Shown: in pieces, positions 63,283 to 64,000 of the stretch
Position numbering within the stretch: the stretch's first letter is position 1
How the letters are laid out: every line of letters starts with the position of its first letter
Assembly (NCBI GenBank): GCA_017405525.1
Contig: JAFRAH010000021.1
Span: forward strand, 32,733-96,732
Source: Synergistaceae bacterium
GTDB taxonomy: Bacteria; Synergistota; Synergistia; Synergistales; Aminobacteriaceae
DNA length: 64,000 nt
Direction of reading: 5' to 3'
The notes under the pieces: model-generated
Seen by the model: the letters and a program-made list of their open reading frames with translations, nothing else
Databases searched by the model: none
Told to the model about the DNA's origin: nothing
Position numbers and translations under genes: made by a program

Positions 63283-63309
63283 TAAAGTCTCAGACCTTGA
63301 GACCGATAA
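63283..63309 (+). promoter_or_regulatory. Sigma-28 (FliA-type) promoter of flagellin
   Basis: TAAA at 63283-63286, a 15-bp spacer, then ACCGATAA at 63302-63309, against the consensus TAAA-N15-GCCGATAA (one mismatch). The spacer contains an inverted repeat GTCTCA-N5-TGAGAC. A leader of about 100 nt follows before the flagellin ATG. Confidence 0.85.
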
Positions 63310-63419
63310 CTAACACGTGAGGCAGGGAGGCCAAAAGCACAGCAAGGGAATGCACACAAAACCTAAAATTTTGAGAGACGGGGCAAATACATTCCCGTTT
63401 GCAGGAGGCTTAAGACACA

Positions 63420-64000
63420 ATGAGGATATATCACAACATACCGGCACTCACTGCGTACAATTCGCTCAACGCAACGAATAACGCAATGGAGAAGACCATA
63501 CAGAAGCTCTCAACCGGCTTGCGCATAAACTCAGCGGCAGATGACGCGGCAGGGTTCGCAATCTCCGAGAAGATGCGTGCACAGATCTCCGGCCTTGAAG
63601 TCGCAGTCAGGAACACTCAGGACGCTACATCAATGCTCCAGGTTGCAGAGGGCGCGTTAGGCGAGACCAACTCAATGCTCCAGAGAATGCGCGAGCTTGC
63701 AGTTCAGGCCAGCAACGACACGCTGACATCACAGGACAGGAGCTATATACAGCAGGAAATCGACCAGCTCCAGGACCAGATAGACAGGATCGCAAAGACT
63801 ACCCAGTTCAACAAGAAGAGACTCCTCGACGGCTCATCAGCGGGCATAACGTCATCCAGTAACCAGAGCGTCAAAGTATACGTTCGCGGTTCACTGAGGG
63901 AGATTGACCAGTTCGGGCAGAAGAAGTCATTTGAGGGCAACTACAAGATCACGGTCAACGTTGACCCCAGTCAGACAGGCTCAGGGCAGGTACAGAAGTC
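63420..64000 (+). CDS. fliC: Flagellin, 3' end beyond the window
   Basis: 193 codons to the edge, starting MRIYHNIPALTAYNSLNATN at ATG 63420 behind AGGAGG. The D0/D1 N-terminal helices are typical: KLSTGLRINSAADDAAGFAI, then QVAEGALGETNSMLQRMREL and DQIDRIAKTTQFNKKRLLDG. The variable region starts after residue ~140. It is transcribed separately from the basal-body operon by the sigma-28 promoter. Confidence 0.96.
   Translation, partial: MRIYHNIPALTAYNSLNATNNAMEKTIQKLSTGLRINSAADDAAGFAISEKMRAQISGLEVAVRNTQDATSMLQVAEGALGETNSMLQRMRELAVQASNDTLTSQDRSYIQQEIDQLQDQIDRIAKTTQFNKKRLLDGSSAGITSSSNQSVKVYVRGSLREIDQFGQKKSFEGNYKITVNVDPSQTGSGQVQK

Noticed and set aside
1..64000. Prophage, insertion sequence or integrative element
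   Set aside because: No transposase, integrase, phage structural gene or terminal inverted repeats were found.

Overview
The window reads like a chromosomal segment of a flagellated, Gram-negative-type (diderm) anaerobe, most likely of the Synergistota. The clues are flgH and flgI for L and P rings, a C-terminal tail on a secreted protein (35593-36261) like the Synergistota-type Cys-Gly sorting tail, a PPDK plus branched-chain amino-acid transport gene content, and strong Shine-Dalgarno sites. This assignment rests on gene content and motifs read by eye; no database search was possible.

Layout. 1-2160: truncated hybrid sensor kinase. 2222-9156 (minus): one operon running from a giant Glu/Pro repeat membrane protein through ftsY, a PAS-like protein, a DUF4416 protein and a small secreted protein to a class V aminotransferase. 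9217-9341: tRNA-Glu and its terminator. 9438-11490: a wrecked glycosyltransferase and an oxidoreductase. 11589-14246: pyruvate phosphate dikinase. 14311-15696 (minus): nitroreductase, thpR and a YqfO-like gene. 15794-19305 (minus): miaA, ispH and rpsA. 19447-22939: rhodanese, a cytidylyltransferase/SDR pair and a DegT aminotransferase. 23031-27719: a liv-type ABC transporter with a permease-ATPase fusion. 27746-33689: glycosyltransferases, YitT, a NYN-domain protein, a secreted protein and a flavodoxin-fold reductase.

33755-43137 is a long plus-strand run: SMUG1-type DNA glycosylase, acylphosphatase, larB, a secreted protein with the sorting-like tail, mreB/mbl, then flgF-flgG-flgA-flgH-flgI-(glycosyltransferase)-flgJ. 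43186-44238 (minus) is a membrane acyltransferase whose start lies against five copies of an octanucleotide repeat. 44382-50075 holds glycerate kinase, ROK glucokinase, apbE, dnaG and a LmeA-like protein. 50082-54232 holds a DUF4153-like membrane protein, a TPR/propeller protein and a Gln-rich coiled-coil protein. 54250-58395 is a phosphonate cassette: PEP mutase with two extra nucleotidyltransferase domains, a metal alcohol dehydrogenase and phosphonopyruvate decarboxylase. 58392-60376 (minus) is rapZ-yvcK. 60445-62760 is the rpmH-rnpA-yidD-yidC-jag block. A tRNA-Val with a tail of degenerate tRNA-like repeats and a flagellin gene behind a sigma-28 promoter close the window.

Theme. Surface chemistry recurs: several glycosyltransferases, nucleotide-sugar-type enzymes, phosphonate synthesis and activation, an acyltransferase and flagellin. 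Two of these genes have tandem repeats at their 5' ends that put the better start codon out of frame, so the cell surface may be phase variable. Extended -10 promoters (TGnTATAAT type) occur repeatedly.
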